A stretch of DNA of 64,000 bases from Akkermansia muciniphila (GTDB lineage: Bacteria > Pseudomonadota > Gammaproteobacteria > Burkholderiales > Burkholderiaceae_C). Both the position numbers and the translations under genes were made by a program. Position 1 is the first letter of the stretch; each line of letters opens with the position of its first letter. The stretch is taken from positions 62,001-126,000 of the forward strand of contig CALQKH020000011.1 of the NCBI GenBank assembly GCA_943331105.2. The letters run 5' to 3'. This document shows, piece after piece, positions 41,150-49,999 of this stretch. The notes beneath the pieces were generated by a model. The model had not been told where the DNA came from. It was given only the letters and a program-made list of their open reading frames with translations, and did no database searches.

Positions 41150-41413
41150 ATGAAAGACGGCATTCACCCCAATTACCGTGAAGTTTGCTTCCAAGACATG
41201 TCCAATGGCTTCAAGTTCGTGACACGTTCATGCGCCAACACCAAAGAGATGATCAAAATGGAAGATGGCCGCGAGCTGCCTTGGTACAAGTTGGACACGA
41301 CCAGTGAGTCGCACCCCTTCTACACCGGCACGCAAAAGTCGGTCGACAACATGGGCGGCCGCGTGGAGAAATTCCGCAACCGTTTCGGCAAGACCACCAC
41401 CATCGCCAAGTAA
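41150..41413 (+). CDS. rpmE2: 50S ribosomal protein L31 type B (zinc-free)
   Basis: 87 residues. It matches the type B form ([20 protein letters not shown] at the N-terminus, FYTGTQK and VEKFRNRF near the C-terminus) and lacks the CxxC pairs of the zinc-binding type A. AAAGGA lies about seven bases upstream. It follows rho, as in other Burkholderiales. A terminator follows. Confidence 0.96.
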   Translation: MKDGIHPNYREVCFQDMSNGFKFVTRSCANTKEMIKMEDGRELPWYKLDTTSESHPFYTGTQKSVDNMGGRVEKFRNRFGKTTTIAK

Positions 41414-41433
41414 TTCGCGCATTGGTGTTCCCC

Positions 41434-41467
41434 AAAAGGGCAGCCCGGGCAACCGGCCTGCCCTTTT
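41434..41467 (+). terminator. Terminator after rpmE2
   Basis: AAAAGGGCAG / CTGCCCTTTT arms (41434-41443 and 41458-41467), 20 bases after the stop codon. Confidence 0.85.
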
Positions 41468-41566
41468 TGCATGGCGGCTTGCCGCATGCTGTCCAAAACA
41501 GGACGCATGGTTTTTAAAATATGCTCCACTGATCCAGCCATCACCCACCCGACTTCAGCCTTGTCC

Positions 41567-43312
41567 GTGAACCAAACCACCCCTGCCATCGTTGCCCAAA
41601 GTGCTGTACGGCGACTGCCACGTCTGGCTTTGTTGCTGCTGTGTGCGGCTTACGTGCTGTCTGGCTTTTGGGGACGCGAGCCTTGGAAATCACAAGACTT
41701 AGAGGCGCTGGGCTACATGCTCCAACTGGCGCAACCAGCGGCTGGCGAAATCGCCAATTGGTTCCGCCCCAGCTTGATGGGCCAGCACGACCCTCAATTG
41801 GCCCTTTTGCCTTATTGGCTGGGTGCTGTCTTCATGTTTGGCGCCCCCACCGGTTGGGAAGACGCCTTTGCGCGCATGCCTTTCATCGCCATGTTGGCGC
41901 TGACCTTGGCTGCCACATGGTATGCCGTGTACGCCTTAGCACGACACCCTGCAGCCCAACCTGTGGCCTTTGCGTTTGGCGGTGAGGCAAAACCAGCGGA
42001 TTACGCCCGCGCCTTGGCCGATGGCGGTTTGCTGGCCTTGTTGGCCTGCCTCGGCTTGGCCAGATTGGCCCATGAAGCCACCCCTGCACTGAGTCAGCTG
42101 TGCTTTGCCTCCCTCATATTTGTGGGCTTGTCGACCCTGCCCCGTTGGCGTTTACACAGTGGCATTGCCATGGGTATCGGCATGCTTGGCCTCACGCTTT
42201 CTGGCGCGCCCAGCGTTGCCCTGTGGCTGGGCATTGGCGGCTCCGTATTGAAAGCCCTCGGACAAAGCGACCCCACGCAGGCGCGGCTTCGCATGCTCGA
42301 TCTGGGCTTGTTGGCTTTGCTGTGTCTGCTGTGCATCACCACCGCGGGCTACCTCGATCTTTGGCGGTGGCGTGTTGTGCCACACACCTTGTTGGACCTG
42401 GATGTGCTGGCCAAACTGTTGGTGTGGTTCACATGGCCCGCTTGGCCCTTGGCCGCGTGGTCTTTGTGGCGGTGGCGACTCCAGCTGTCGCGTGGCTGGC
42501 GCTTCCCGCATTTGGCTTTGCCCTTGTGGTTCATCGTGGTCACAGTCGCTGCCACTTGGTTGACCGGCATGTCCGACAGGGCCCTTTTACTGGCGCTGCC
42601 AGGAATTGCCGCTTTGGCTGCTTTCGCTTTGCCCACGTTGAGGCGCAGCTTGGGTGCGCTGATTGACTGGTTCACACTCTTGTTTTTCAGTTTTTGCGCA
42701 TTGACCATTTGGGTGGTTTGGATCGCCATGCAAACTGGATTTCCAGCCAAACCCGCTGCCAACGTTGTCAAACTGGCGCCTGGTTTTTTACCGGAGTTTT
42801 CCGTCCTCACGTTTGGTTTGGCTTTGCTGGCCACGCTGGCCTGGGCTTGGCTGGTGAAGTGGCGCATCGGCCACCACCGAGCAGCCATCTGGAAAAGCAT
42901 GGTTCTGCCTGCAGCAGGCGCCGTGCTGTGCTGGCTTCTGCTCATGAGCCTGTGGCTGCCCCTGCTTAACTTTGCGCGCAGTTACGTCACCATGGTCCAA
43001 AAAGTACAAATGGTCACGGGAACTTCCCCTTGCTTGCAATATGCAGGCATCACGCAAGCACAAGGCGCTGCACTTTTATTTCACGCACAAGTCCGCCTCC
43101 AAGCGGCCCAAGCAGCCGGCAGTGACTGCCCATGGCTGGTGATCGACGAACGCAACTTGCCCCTGCTGGAGGACAAACTCAAAGCATGGGGGTGGGTCCA
43201 AGCCGCCAAAGCAAAAAGGCTCGGCGACCGCAGTGAAAGCTTGTTGATTTTTCGACCACACCCCGACAAGTTGAGTCAGGTTCCCAGCGCAACGGCATCG
43301 GTTAACCAATAA
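41567..43312 (+). CDS. Multi-spanning membrane protein, ArnT-like glycosyltransferase family
   Basis: About 581 residues with roughly 11-12 hydrophobic helices. The N-terminal region SGFWGREPWKSQDLEALGYML after TM1 resembles the first periplasmic loop of GT-C/ArnT-type transferases (acidic residues after the first helix), and a C-terminal soluble domain of about 110 residues follows the last helix. The start is uncertain: GTG 41567 is shown, while ATG 41507 and ATG 41471 are in frame, the last right after the rpmE2 terminator. It lies three bases before the MATE gene and is probably co-transcribed with it. The sugar donor and acceptor cannot be inferred. Confidence 0.78.
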   Translation: MNQTTPAIVAQSAVRRLPRLALLLLCAAYVLSGFWGREPWKSQDLEALGYMLQLAQPAAGEIANWFRPSLMGQHDPQLALLPYWLGAVFMFGAPTGWEDAFARMPFIAMLALTLAATWYAVYALARHPAAQPVAFAFGGEAKPADYARALADGGLLALLACLGLARLAHEATPALSQLCFASLIFVGLSTLPRWRLHSGIAMGIGMLGLTLSGAPSVALWLGIGGSVLKALGQSDPTQARLRMLDLGLLALLCLLCITTAGYLDLWRWRVVPHTLLDLDVLAKLLVWFTWPAWPLAAWSLWRWRLQLSRGWRFPHLALPLWFIVVTVAATWLTGMSDRALLLALPGIAALAAFALPTLRRSLGALIDWFTLLFFSFCALTIWVVWIAMQTGFPAKPAANVVKLAPGFLPEFSVLTFGLALLATLAWAWLVKWRIGHHRAAIWKSMVLPAAGAVLCWLLLMSLWLPLLNFARSYVTMVQKVQMVTGTSPCLQYAGITQAQGAALLFHAQVRLQAAQAAGSDCPWLVIDERNLPLLEDKLKAWGWVQAAKAKRLGDRSESLLIFRPHPDKLSQVPSATASVNQ

Positions 43313-43315
43313 GCC

Positions 43316-44677
43316 ATGTCTGAACTGCGAACCATCAGCCGTCACGCAGGCACCGTGCTGGTGGGCCAACTGGCCGTCATGTCCTTTGGCGTCGCGGACA
43401 CCATCATCGCGGGCCGCTACAGCCCCCATGCACTGGCGGTGCTGTCCCTGGCATCGTCCATTTACATCAGCATTTATGTCGCGCTCAACGGCATGTTGCA
43501 AGCCTTGCTGCCGGTCTGGGCCGAATTGCACGGCGCCAACCGACCCCTCGACATTGGCCGCTCCGTGCGTCAAGCCCTGTACATCGCCTCGGGTGCTGCC
43601 GCTTTAGGCATGGCCGGCTTGTTGTTTCCAGATCCATGGCTGTCGTGGACCCAAGTGCCCCCTGAACTGTGGCCCGATGTCCGCTCGTATTTGCGCGTCT
43701 TGGCGGTCGCCTTGGTGCCGTCTTTGCTGTTTCGCATGTACAGCACCCTGAACCAAAGTTTGGGCTATCCCCGTTTGGTGACCTGGTTACAAGCCGGTGC
43801 ATTGCTGGTCAAGATCCCGCTGTCCGTGGTCTTGACATTTGGCATGGGCGATCAGGCAGGCATGGGTGTGGTGGGTTGCGCCTGGGCCACCTTGGCGGTC
43901 AACACCCTGATGATGTTGACCGGCCTTTGGCTGCTGAAAACCCAAGACATTTACCGCCCCTATCAGCTGTGGCGATGGCCAGAAAAAGTGCAATGGCCTG
44001 TCATTCGACATTTTTTGCGCATGGGCATCCCGGCGGGCCTTTGCATCATGGTGGAAGTCACATCGTTTACTTTGATGGCCTTGTTCATCGCCCGTTTGGG
44101 CTCGGTCGCCTCGGCCAGCCACCAAATTGCAGCCAGTTTGGCGGCCGTGCTCTACATGGTGCCCCTGGCTTTGGGCATCGCCAGCAGTGCGAGAACGGGG
44201 TATTGGTTGGGCGCGGGCGATGCACGCCGTGCACGCCAAGCGGCCGGTATGGGCATTGGCCTGGCCATTGGCGCGGCGGTCTGCTGCGCATCTCTTTTGC
44301 TGCTGTTCCGCGACAGCATTGCCCAAGCCTTTACCAACGACCCCTTGGTGGCAAAAGCCGCCGTGGTTTGGCTGGGCTGGGTGGCCCTGTACCACCTGGC
44401 CGATGCGTTGCAAGCGGTGTGCGCCTACTTGTTGCGCTGCTACCGCATCACCATTGCGCCCTTGCTGATCTACGCCGCATTCTTATGGGGTTTCGGTCTT
44501 TATGGCGGGTACCTTTGGGCCTACGACAGCAGCGCCCTGGATGGTTGGTTCAGTTGGACGGCCCGTCCAGCGGTTGATGCCTTCTGGATCAGCAGCAGCT
44601 TGGCGCTGGCCACTGTATCTCTGATGTTTACCGCCCTGTTATGGCGCGCGACCAAAAACCCAGAAAGCCACATCTGA
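43316..44677 (+). CDS. MATE-family efflux transporter
   Basis: 453 residues and 12 predicted helices in two similar halves. The N-terminal TM1 region VLVGQLAVMSFGVADTIIAGRYSPHALAVLSL is diagnostic for NorM-type MATE proteins. Sodium- or proton-coupled export of cationic compounds is the usual role; the substrate is unknown. It starts three bases after the glycosyltransferase-like gene. The latter half contains the matching motif SASHQIAASLAAVLYM. Confidence 0.92.
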   Translation: MSELRTISRHAGTVLVGQLAVMSFGVADTIIAGRYSPHALAVLSLASSIYISIYVALNGMLQALLPVWAELHGANRPLDIGRSVRQALYIASGAAALGMAGLLFPDPWLSWTQVPPELWPDVRSYLRVLAVALVPSLLFRMYSTLNQSLGYPRLVTWLQAGALLVKIPLSVVLTFGMGDQAGMGVVGCAWATLAVNTLMMLTGLWLLKTQDIYRPYQLWRWPEKVQWPVIRHFLRMGIPAGLCIMVEVTSFTLMALFIARLGSVASASHQIAASLAAVLYMVPLALGIASSARTGYWLGAGDARRARQAAGMGIGLAIGAAVCCASLLLLFRDSIAQAFTNDPLVAKAAVVWLGWVALYHLADALQAVCAYLLRCYRITIAPLLIYAAFLWGFGLYGGYLWAYDSSALDGWFSWTARPAVDAFWISSSLALATVSLMFTALLWRATKNPESHI

Positions 44678-44710
44678 CAGGCAAGCCCTTACTTGCAGCC
44701 AAACGTCTAA

Positions 44711-44728
44711 AAGTCATCAAAGGGTCAC
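44711..44728 (+). promoter_or_regulatory. Pho-box-like repeat upstream of ppk2
   Basis: AAGTCAT-CAAA-GGGTCAC, two seven-base repeats at 11-base spacing, matching the PhoB half-site CTGTCAT/C at five of seven positions each. CATTAG, a possible -10, follows 12 bases later. It lies 43 bases before the ppk2 start. Confidence 0.5.
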
Positions 44729-44770
44729 AATCAGAAAGGACATTAGTGATCAAGAACATAAGGGATCGCC

Positions 44771-45679
44771 ATGTCTACATCCGATGCCATCAATGAAGTC
44801 CAAATGCGTCAACTGCGAGAGGATTTGCTCGACAGCATGGACGAGGAATTAGAACTCGAACTGGACGACAGATGGGGGGCTGACCAAGCCGCCAACGACG
44901 CCCAGGTGGGCGATCGGATTCGCTACTTCCGAGAGTTACTGCGCCTGCAATCCGAATTGGTCATTCTGCAAGACTGGGTGGTCAAAACCGGCCACCGGAT
45001 GGTCGTCTTGTTTGAAGGCCGCGACGCGGCAGGTAAAGGCGGCGTCATCAAACGCATCACGCAACGACTGAACCCACGGGTTTGCCGAGTAGCCGCGCTG
45101 CCTGCGCCCAACGACCGTGAAAAAACACAATGGTACTTTCAGCGTTACATCTCACACCTGCCCGCAGCCGGTGAGATCGTTTTGTTTGACCGAAGCTGGT
45201 ACAACCGCGCAGGTGTTGAAAAGGTCATGGGCTTTTGCAATGACGAAGAATACGAAGAATTTTTTCGATCAGTACCCGAATTCGAAAAAATGTTGGTGCG
45301 AAGCGGCATCCAATTGGTCAAGTACTGGTTTTCAATCACCGACGATGAGCAACATGCCCGCTTTCTTGGGCGAATCCACGATCCACTGAAACAATGGAAA
45401 CTCAGCCCCATGGATTTAGAAAGCCGCCGCCGCTGGGAAGACTACACACGCGCCAAAGAAACGATGATTGAAAGGACCCACATTCCCGAGGCACCTTGGT
45501 GGGTTGTTCAAGCCGTTGACAAGAAAAAAGCACGCCTCAACTGCATTGACCACTTTTTAAACCAAGTGCCTTACCACGAAGTTGAACACGCTGAAGTCAA
45601 ATTGCCGGGCCGCGTCCGTAACCCAGATTACATCCGCCACCCGGTGCCCAAGGACATGATCGTGCCAGAAAAATACTGA
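44771..45679 (+). CDS. ppk2: Polyphosphate kinase 2 family protein
   Basis: Uses polyphosphate to phosphorylate nucleotides, or the reverse. 302 residues, the single-domain PPK2 size. Walker A FEGRDAAGKGGVIKRI near residue 82, Walker B/lid region VLFDRSWYNRAGVE near 136, and the C-terminal LDKKKARLN-like stretch (VDKKKARLNCIDHFL). The acidic N-terminal 40 residues are variable. The gene stands alone, with a Pho-box-like site upstream. PPK2 class I is the closest match by size, but ADP versus GDP preference cannot be judged. Confidence 0.94.
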   Translation: MSTSDAINEVQMRQLREDLLDSMDEELELELDDRWGADQAANDAQVGDRIRYFRELLRLQSELVILQDWVVKTGHRMVVLFEGRDAAGKGGVIKRITQRLNPRVCRVAALPAPNDREKTQWYFQRYISHLPAAGEIVLFDRSWYNRAGVEKVMGFCNDEEYEEFFRSVPEFEKMLVRSGIQLVKYWFSITDDEQHARFLGRIHDPLKQWKLSPMDLESRRRWEDYTRAKETMIERTHIPEAPWWVVQAVDKKKARLNCIDHFLNQVPYHEVEHAEVKLPGRVRNPDYIRHPVPKDMIVPEKY

Positions 45680-45788
45680 AACATTCATGGATTCAAAAGA
45701 TCGACCTGAAGGGTATCACCGAACAAAGAAATCATAGGCCCAGCCCGGTCAGTGGGTACGTGCTGAAGCCGCTGATCGGCGTCTTCAA

Positions 45789-46742
45789 TTACCGGGAGGG
45801 CTCAATCAACTCAAAAGAGAAAGAACCTCTCTTGACGTTGACCATCACAGCTCGAACATCGGACGCACCCGGCACGATCAAGCGAGTGACATTGCGCAAA
45901 GGTTTTTTCTCCAGTGTGAACGGTTGATCGATCTTGAATTGGTGACTGTCTCCGTGCACGACCAACACTGGCTTTCCCCAACGCTGAGCTAGAGGCAACA
46001 AGGTGCCACCGATGCTTTGACGAAAACCCGACCAGCCCGGGAAATCCTCCCAAGCTGTTTTTCCCTCCAAAACATCCGCCTGAAATGAAACAACCATCGC
46101 ATCGGCCTGCATCTGAATCGCTTGCTCAAAGCTGGCCCGAATCCAAGCCACATTGGCGCTATCGCGTTCAAAAAATTCATGAACCGCTGCCTTATCGCGG
46201 CTCTCCAAATTGTTGTTGCTACCCACCACGTGCAGCGTTACGAACAACACCTTGTCGTGAATCCATCGCATGTTCTCAATGAACTTGCCATGCTGAGGAT
46301 GCACACTGGACTGGTTGAGGACGGTGATGGGCTTGGAGCCTAAGGACAAGCCAGACGTGAAAAACATCTGCCGAATCGTGTCCAAGCGCTCCAATGGGTC
46401 AAAACTTCCATTGTTGACACGATGGCAGTCTGTCCATTCGTTGTCACCAGGTGTGTAAACCACAGCGCCTTTGAATTGCTGGAAGTGTTTTTTTTGTTGC
46501 GCAAACTCTTCATCACTGCAAAGTGATGAACCCGACTTGATGTCTCCCACATGAACAGAAAAAGCAGGCCCTATCTGGTTAATTCGGTCAATCAAGGCTC
46601 TGTAAGAAGGACCCGATTTTTCTGGTGCTCCATAAGGCAAATCTCCCAATGCCACAAAGGAGAAAGCAGATTGCCCAAAGCTTGCGGTTGAAGTCAACAC
46701 CCAGACCAAAGACCCACAAATAAATCTCAAGATTTTCAACAT
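45789..46742 (-). CDS. Exported calcineurin-like metallophosphoesterase
   Basis: 317 residues from ATG 46742. A signal peptide (MLKILRFICGSLVWVLTSTA) points to the periplasm. Metal-binding motifs occur in order: GDLPYG (near residue 34), HVGDIKSG, PGDNEWTDCHR (GDNE instead of GNHE), and VHGDSHQF near 260. The substrate could be a phosphate mono- or diester; no closer family is recognisable. It begins the AT-richer stretch between ppk2 and phn. ParA-like and small genes lie upstream on the same strand, about 90 bases apart. Confidence 0.8.
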   Translation of the reverse strand: MLKILRFICGSLVWVLTSTASFGQSAFSFVALGDLPYGAPEKSGPSYRALIDRINQIGPAFSVHVGDIKSGSSLCSDEEFAQQKKHFQQFKGAVVYTPGDNEWTDCHRVNNGSFDPLERLDTIRQMFFTSGLSLGSKPITVLNQSSVHPQHGKFIENMRWIHDKVLFVTLHVVGSNNNLESRDKAAVHEFFERDSANVAWIRASFEQAIQMQADAMVVSFQADVLEGKTAWEDFPGWSGFRQSIGGTLLPLAQRWGKPVLVVHGDSHQFKIDQPFTLEKKPLRNVTRLIVPGASDVRAVMVNVKRGSFSFELIEPSR

Positions 46743-46833
46743 GGCTGGATCAAATAAATAACTAAAACACAAAAATAGAAGTCATCGCATCGACAAGACA
46801 ACCCAATTCAAATCGAAAAAAATTGACCCAAGG

Positions 46834-47466
46834 CTACGTCCCCATGGCCAGCTTAAGAAATGCTTGCTCAATGTCAAGTGCCGTCAGTCGCAGGTGCGGG
46901 TTACTCGATTCGCTGCCAGCGCGTCCCGCATCCAAATCCAGCTGAAACCCGTCACGCTCAGGCCAAACGGCATTGAGCATGTCGAATCCCGCATCAAAAA
47001 TCATTGACTCTGCCTGCTCAATCAAGCGCTGAGAGCGCCCTGTTTTTGACAATACCAGCACAATCTTATTGCTGACTGAGCGTGTCTTGGCCAGCCGCCG
47101 GGCCAAGGCCAAAGTCGGGCGCAAGTCATCCAGGGAAGTACCCGTTGGCAAAAAGACCACATCGCTTTCTTGACTGACATCCTCAGTCAGCTCATCTGCC
47201 AAACCACGTGTGTCGACCACCACCAAGTCATAACCTGAAACTGTCTTGCGTAACTTCTTTAAACTTTTAAAAGCCCGGGCCTCAATTTCAGGTTCGATGC
47301 CATGACGCATCCGCAAAGCACTCCATTCAACGCAAGTCAATTGCTCCAAATCAAAATCACCGATCAACACTTTGTGCTTTTGACGGGCAGCAGCCACTGC
47401 CAAAACTCGCGCCAATGTGCTCTTACCCACGCCGCCCTTTTGTCCGATGAATGAAACGATTCTCAT
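46834..47466 (-). CDS. Orphan ParA/MinD-family ATPase
   Basis: 210 residues from ATG 47466. Deviant Walker A FIGQKGGVGKSTLARVLA at residues 6-23 with the signature lysine, and Walker B-like LVVVDTRGLADEL near 80. The residues after the switch region (SQESDVVFLPTGTSLDDL) are as in ParA partition ATPases. No ParB-like gene and no parS-like repeats are visible; instead an 85-residue protein gene lies 36 bases upstream on the same strand. That points to positioning of a protein or complex rather than DNA segregation, or a plasmid remnant. Confidence 0.83.
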   Translation of the reverse strand: MRIVSFIGQKGGVGKSTLARVLAVAAARQKHKVLIGDFDLEQLTCVEWSALRMRHGIEPEIEARAFKSLKKLRKTVSGYDLVVVDTRGLADELTEDVSQESDVVFLPTGTSLDDLRPTLALARRLAKTRSVSNKIVLVLSKTGRSQRLIEQAESMIFDAGFDMLNAVWPERDGFQLDLDAGRAGSESSNPHLRLTALDIEQAFLKLAMGT

Positions 47467-47502
47467 GGTGAATTCAGCTTTAAAAAAGGCAACCAACGGC
47501 CA

Positions 47503-47760
47503 TTACACAGTCTTAACCAAGGACAAGGCTTGCAAGGCCACATCAAATGTTTTGGCTTTTCCCATGTAGTAGCGGTCTAAGCGCCACTCCTGCAAGATAT
47601 CCATGGCCAATTGAAAATCCGCACTGTTCAGCAAGTAAAGATCTTTGACCGAAAAATCAACCTCTTCAACCAAAGACAAGATCAGGTGAGAAAAAATCTG
47701 CGCTGTTTGATCTTGTGGTTCTTGCTCAATCAGCAAACGAACTTTTTTGATGGCACGCAT
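47503..47760 (-). CDS. Small hypothetical protein upstream of the ParA-like gene
   Basis: 85 residues from ATG 47760, chosen because AAGAGAG lies nine bases upstream; the same frame reaches 47841. Mostly helical, with the stretch FSHLILSLVEEVDFSVKDLY and then LQEWRLDRYYMGK near the C-terminus. No DNA-binding motif is recognisable. It is in the same apparent operon as the ParA-like ATPase and may be its partner; this is inferred from position only. Confidence 0.6.
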   Translation of the reverse strand: MRAIKKVRLLIEQEPQDQTAQIFSHLILSLVEEVDFSVKDLYLLNSADFQLAMDILQEWRLDRYYMGKAKTFDVALQALSLVKTV

Positions 47761-47909
47761 TTCAGGCTCTCTTAAAAAAATCCCTATTGTGAATGTCGTG
47801 AGTTCATTATTTATGAAACTATTGCGACCAAGGCGTGACAAAAGATGGGGAGATTTTCAATTTCCAAGCGCCTTCCTTGAATCTTAGTATTGGTTGCAGC
47901 TGGACACCT

Positions 47910-47927
47910 GCGTCATGCGGTTGACAC
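47910..47927 (+). promoter_or_regulatory. Weak Pho-box-like repeat upstream of the GT28-like gene
   Basis: GCGTCAT-GCGG-TTGACAC fits the 7-4-7 layout with five of seven positions in each half. TTGACA within it is also a consensus -35, but no -10 follows at the right distance. Only 24 bases separate it from the start codon. Confidence 0.3.
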
Positions 47928-47951
47928 GCTCAGTGCCCATGATCCCAAGAA

Positions 47952-49109
47952 ATGAAAAGAGACCTGCAACTCATTTATTTCAACGCTGGAGGTGGCCACC
48001 GTTCTGCAGCGATCGCACTCCAAGAGGTGATGGCTCGTTCGCATCCCGAGTGGACGGTCCACTTGATCAACCTTTTCGATGTGATTGACCCCGAACACTA
48101 CTATCAAAAATTGACGGGCTTTGCACCTGAGGATCTGTACAACCTCCGGCTGAAAAGAGGCTGGACAAGAGGACTGGCAACAGAACTCAAAATTTTCCAA
48201 GCCATGATTCGGCTTAGCCTGCCAAAGCTCAAAAATAAACTACAACTTTTTTGGCAAGCGACCCGACCCGACATGGTGGTCTCACTCGTTCCCAATTTCA
48301 ACAAAGTCATGTACCAAGCATTGACAGAGGCGTTACCCAAAGTGCCCTATGTCACCGTCATCACAGACTTGGCAGACTACCCGCCCAACTTTTGGATAGA
48401 ACCTGGCCAGGGCCAGCACATCATTTGCGGGACAGAATTTGCTGCGTCACAAGCTTTGGCTTCAGGCTACGAACAAAAATGGATCACCAAAACATCAGGC
48501 ATGATTTTGCGGCCTAGCTTTTATCGAAAACAGGAAGTCAATCGACTGTTGCACTACAAAGAATTGGGGCTTGACACAGATCGCCCAACGGGTCTTGTCA
48601 TGTTTGGTGGTAATGGGTCCAATGAAATGCTCAAAATCTCCAAAGAACTATCTGCCCATCAGTTGATATTCATTTCGGGACACAACACCGATTTGACCAA
48701 AAGAATTGAGTCACAAACCACACTGGCGAGACACGTTGCCATGGGGTATGTCAAATATATGGATCACGTCATGCAGTTGAGTGATTACTTTGTGGGCAAA
48801 CCAGGACCTGGTAGCTTGAGTGAAGCCGTGCACATGGGCTTGCCGGTCATCACATTTCGCAGCGCTGCCACCATGCCTCAGGAACGCTACAACACAGTTT
48901 GGGTGCAAGAAAACAAGCTCGGCAAAGTCATACCCTCGATTCGAGAGTTGCGCTGTGCAGTTGAAGATCTTCTCAATGATCTACCGTTATTTCAACTCCA
49001 TGTGCAAAAAATCAACAACACCGCTGTTTACGAGGTCGTTGAAGCCTTGAGTCGCATCATGCACAACAGCAGTGGGCAAGTTTTGAACAGCGATGCACCA
49101 CAAAACTGA
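47952..49109 (+). CDS. GT28-type glycosyltransferase, MGDG-synthase/UgtP-like
   Basis: 385 residues. The N-terminal FNAGGGHRSAAIALQEVM is the characteristic GGGH loop and helix of MGDG synthase/processive diacylglycerol glucosyltransferases. The C-terminal donor-binding region FVGKPGPGSLSEAVHMGLPVI is near residue 280. The region VMFGGNGSNEM is the GT-B linker loop. The likely reaction is transfer of a hexose to a lipid acceptor such as diacylglycerol at the inner membrane; MurG-like activity is less likely. Base composition is lower in G+C than in the core genes. Glycolipid synthases of this type replace phospholipids under phosphate limitation in some bacteria. Confidence 0.85.
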   Translation: MKRDLQLIYFNAGGGHRSAAIALQEVMARSHPEWTVHLINLFDVIDPEHYYQKLTGFAPEDLYNLRLKRGWTRGLATELKIFQAMIRLSLPKLKNKLQLFWQATRPDMVVSLVPNFNKVMYQALTEALPKVPYVTVITDLADYPPNFWIEPGQGQHIICGTEFAASQALASGYEQKWITKTSGMILRPSFYRKQEVNRLLHYKELGLDTDRPTGLVMFGGNGSNEMLKISKELSAHQLIFISGHNTDLTKRIESQTTLARHVAMGYVKYMDHVMQLSDYFVGKPGPGSLSEAVHMGLPVITFRSAATMPQERYNTVWVQENKLGKVIPSIRELRCAVEDLLNDLPLFQLHVQKINNTAVYEVVEALSRIMHNSSGQVLNSDAPQN

Positions 49110-49145
49110 TGTACTCAAACTGAACCACATAGATCACGAAAATTT

Positions 49146-49179
49146 CTTTCATCACGCTGTCACAGCCATCCGTGATATT
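49146..49179 (+). promoter_or_regulatory. Strong Pho-box promoter of the GT42-like gene
   Basis: CTTTCAT-CACG-CTGTCAC (49146-49163) matches the PhoB box in 13 of 14 positions if C or T is allowed at the last base. GATATT (49174-49179) begins 11 bases after the box, the spacing of PhoB-activated promoters where the box replaces the -35. Confidence 0.68.
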
Positions 49180-49207
49180 GGGTTGATCACTTCAGTTGAA
49201 AGAAAGC

Positions 49208-49966
49208 ATGACTGCTCCACTCAAGAAAGTACTGATCGTAGGAAGCGCCCCAGACGCAGTCAGAGCTTCTGAATGGGATACGTCCTTATTTACAAACACC
49301 CTTGTCATCAACAATGCTTGGAAAGCTTTTGCGTCATGGGATACGCTCATCTTTCCCGAAGATTTCCCCCAAGATAACCGTCCTGCATCGACTCAAATAG
49401 GTGGTAGGAGAATAGTGACCGCCAAAGAATTTGTACCTGCACAAAACGACTTTGGTGGCTTTGTTTATGCCGGCGGAACCATGTGCTTCACAGCAGGCTA
49501 TTGGGCACTTGGTGCACTTCAACCCGATGTCATTGCCTACCTGGGGTGTGACATGGTTTACGAAGCACAAGCGGGCAGCCAGACTCATTTTTATGGGCAA
49601 GGCAATGCAGACCCCTTAAGACCCGATGTCACGCTGCAAAGTCTGGAAGCCAAGTCGCTGCGATTGCTTGCATTGGCTCAAGACCAGGGCTGTAGCGTTG
49701 TGAACTTATCTCAGCGTCCAAAGTCTCGATTGATGGTCCCCAGGGTCACGCTGCAAGCGCTTCAAGACCGTGACTACAAACCCAAAAAATTACCCATCAG
49801 CACACAGGCCGTCAAAGCTGCGCTGTTGGCTGAATCGCAACTGGGTTACTGGGTGCCTTCTGGAAAATACTGGGAGGAGATTGAAAGATTCGACAAACTC
49901 AAACTCAGTCACATCGACTCGCTTTGGCTGGCTACTGCTACACACACAGAATGCCAAGCCGCATAA
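49208..49966 (+). CDS. Unassigned protein with GT42/MptE-like motif order
   Basis: 252 residues from ATG 49208. An N-terminal KKVLIVGSAPDAVRASEW strand-loop resembles the GxGPS loop of CstII-type (GT42) transferases and MptE-like proteins. VINNAWKAF follows, then a central TMCFTAGYWALG...IAYLGCDMVY segment followed by GSQTHFYG, in the same order as the CstII core. There is no signal peptide. Function is not established; sugar transfer or a related nucleotide-linked reaction is an inference from motif order only. It is downstream of the GT28-like gene and preceded by its own Pho-box promoter. The next small gene follows after 33 bases. Confidence 0.62.
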   Translation: MTAPLKKVLIVGSAPDAVRASEWDTSLFTNTLVINNAWKAFASWDTLIFPEDFPQDNRPASTQIGGRRIVTAKEFVPAQNDFGGFVYAGGTMCFTAGYWALGALQPDVIAYLGCDMVYEAQAGSQTHFYGQGNADPLRPDVTLQSLEAKSLRLLALAQDQGCSVVNLSQRPKSRLMVPRVTLQALQDRDYKPKKLPISTQAVKAALLAESQLGYWVPSGKYWEEIERFDKLKLSHIDSLWLATATHTECQAA

Positions 49967-49999
49967 ACGCATGCACAGCACATCAACAGGAATCATGCA

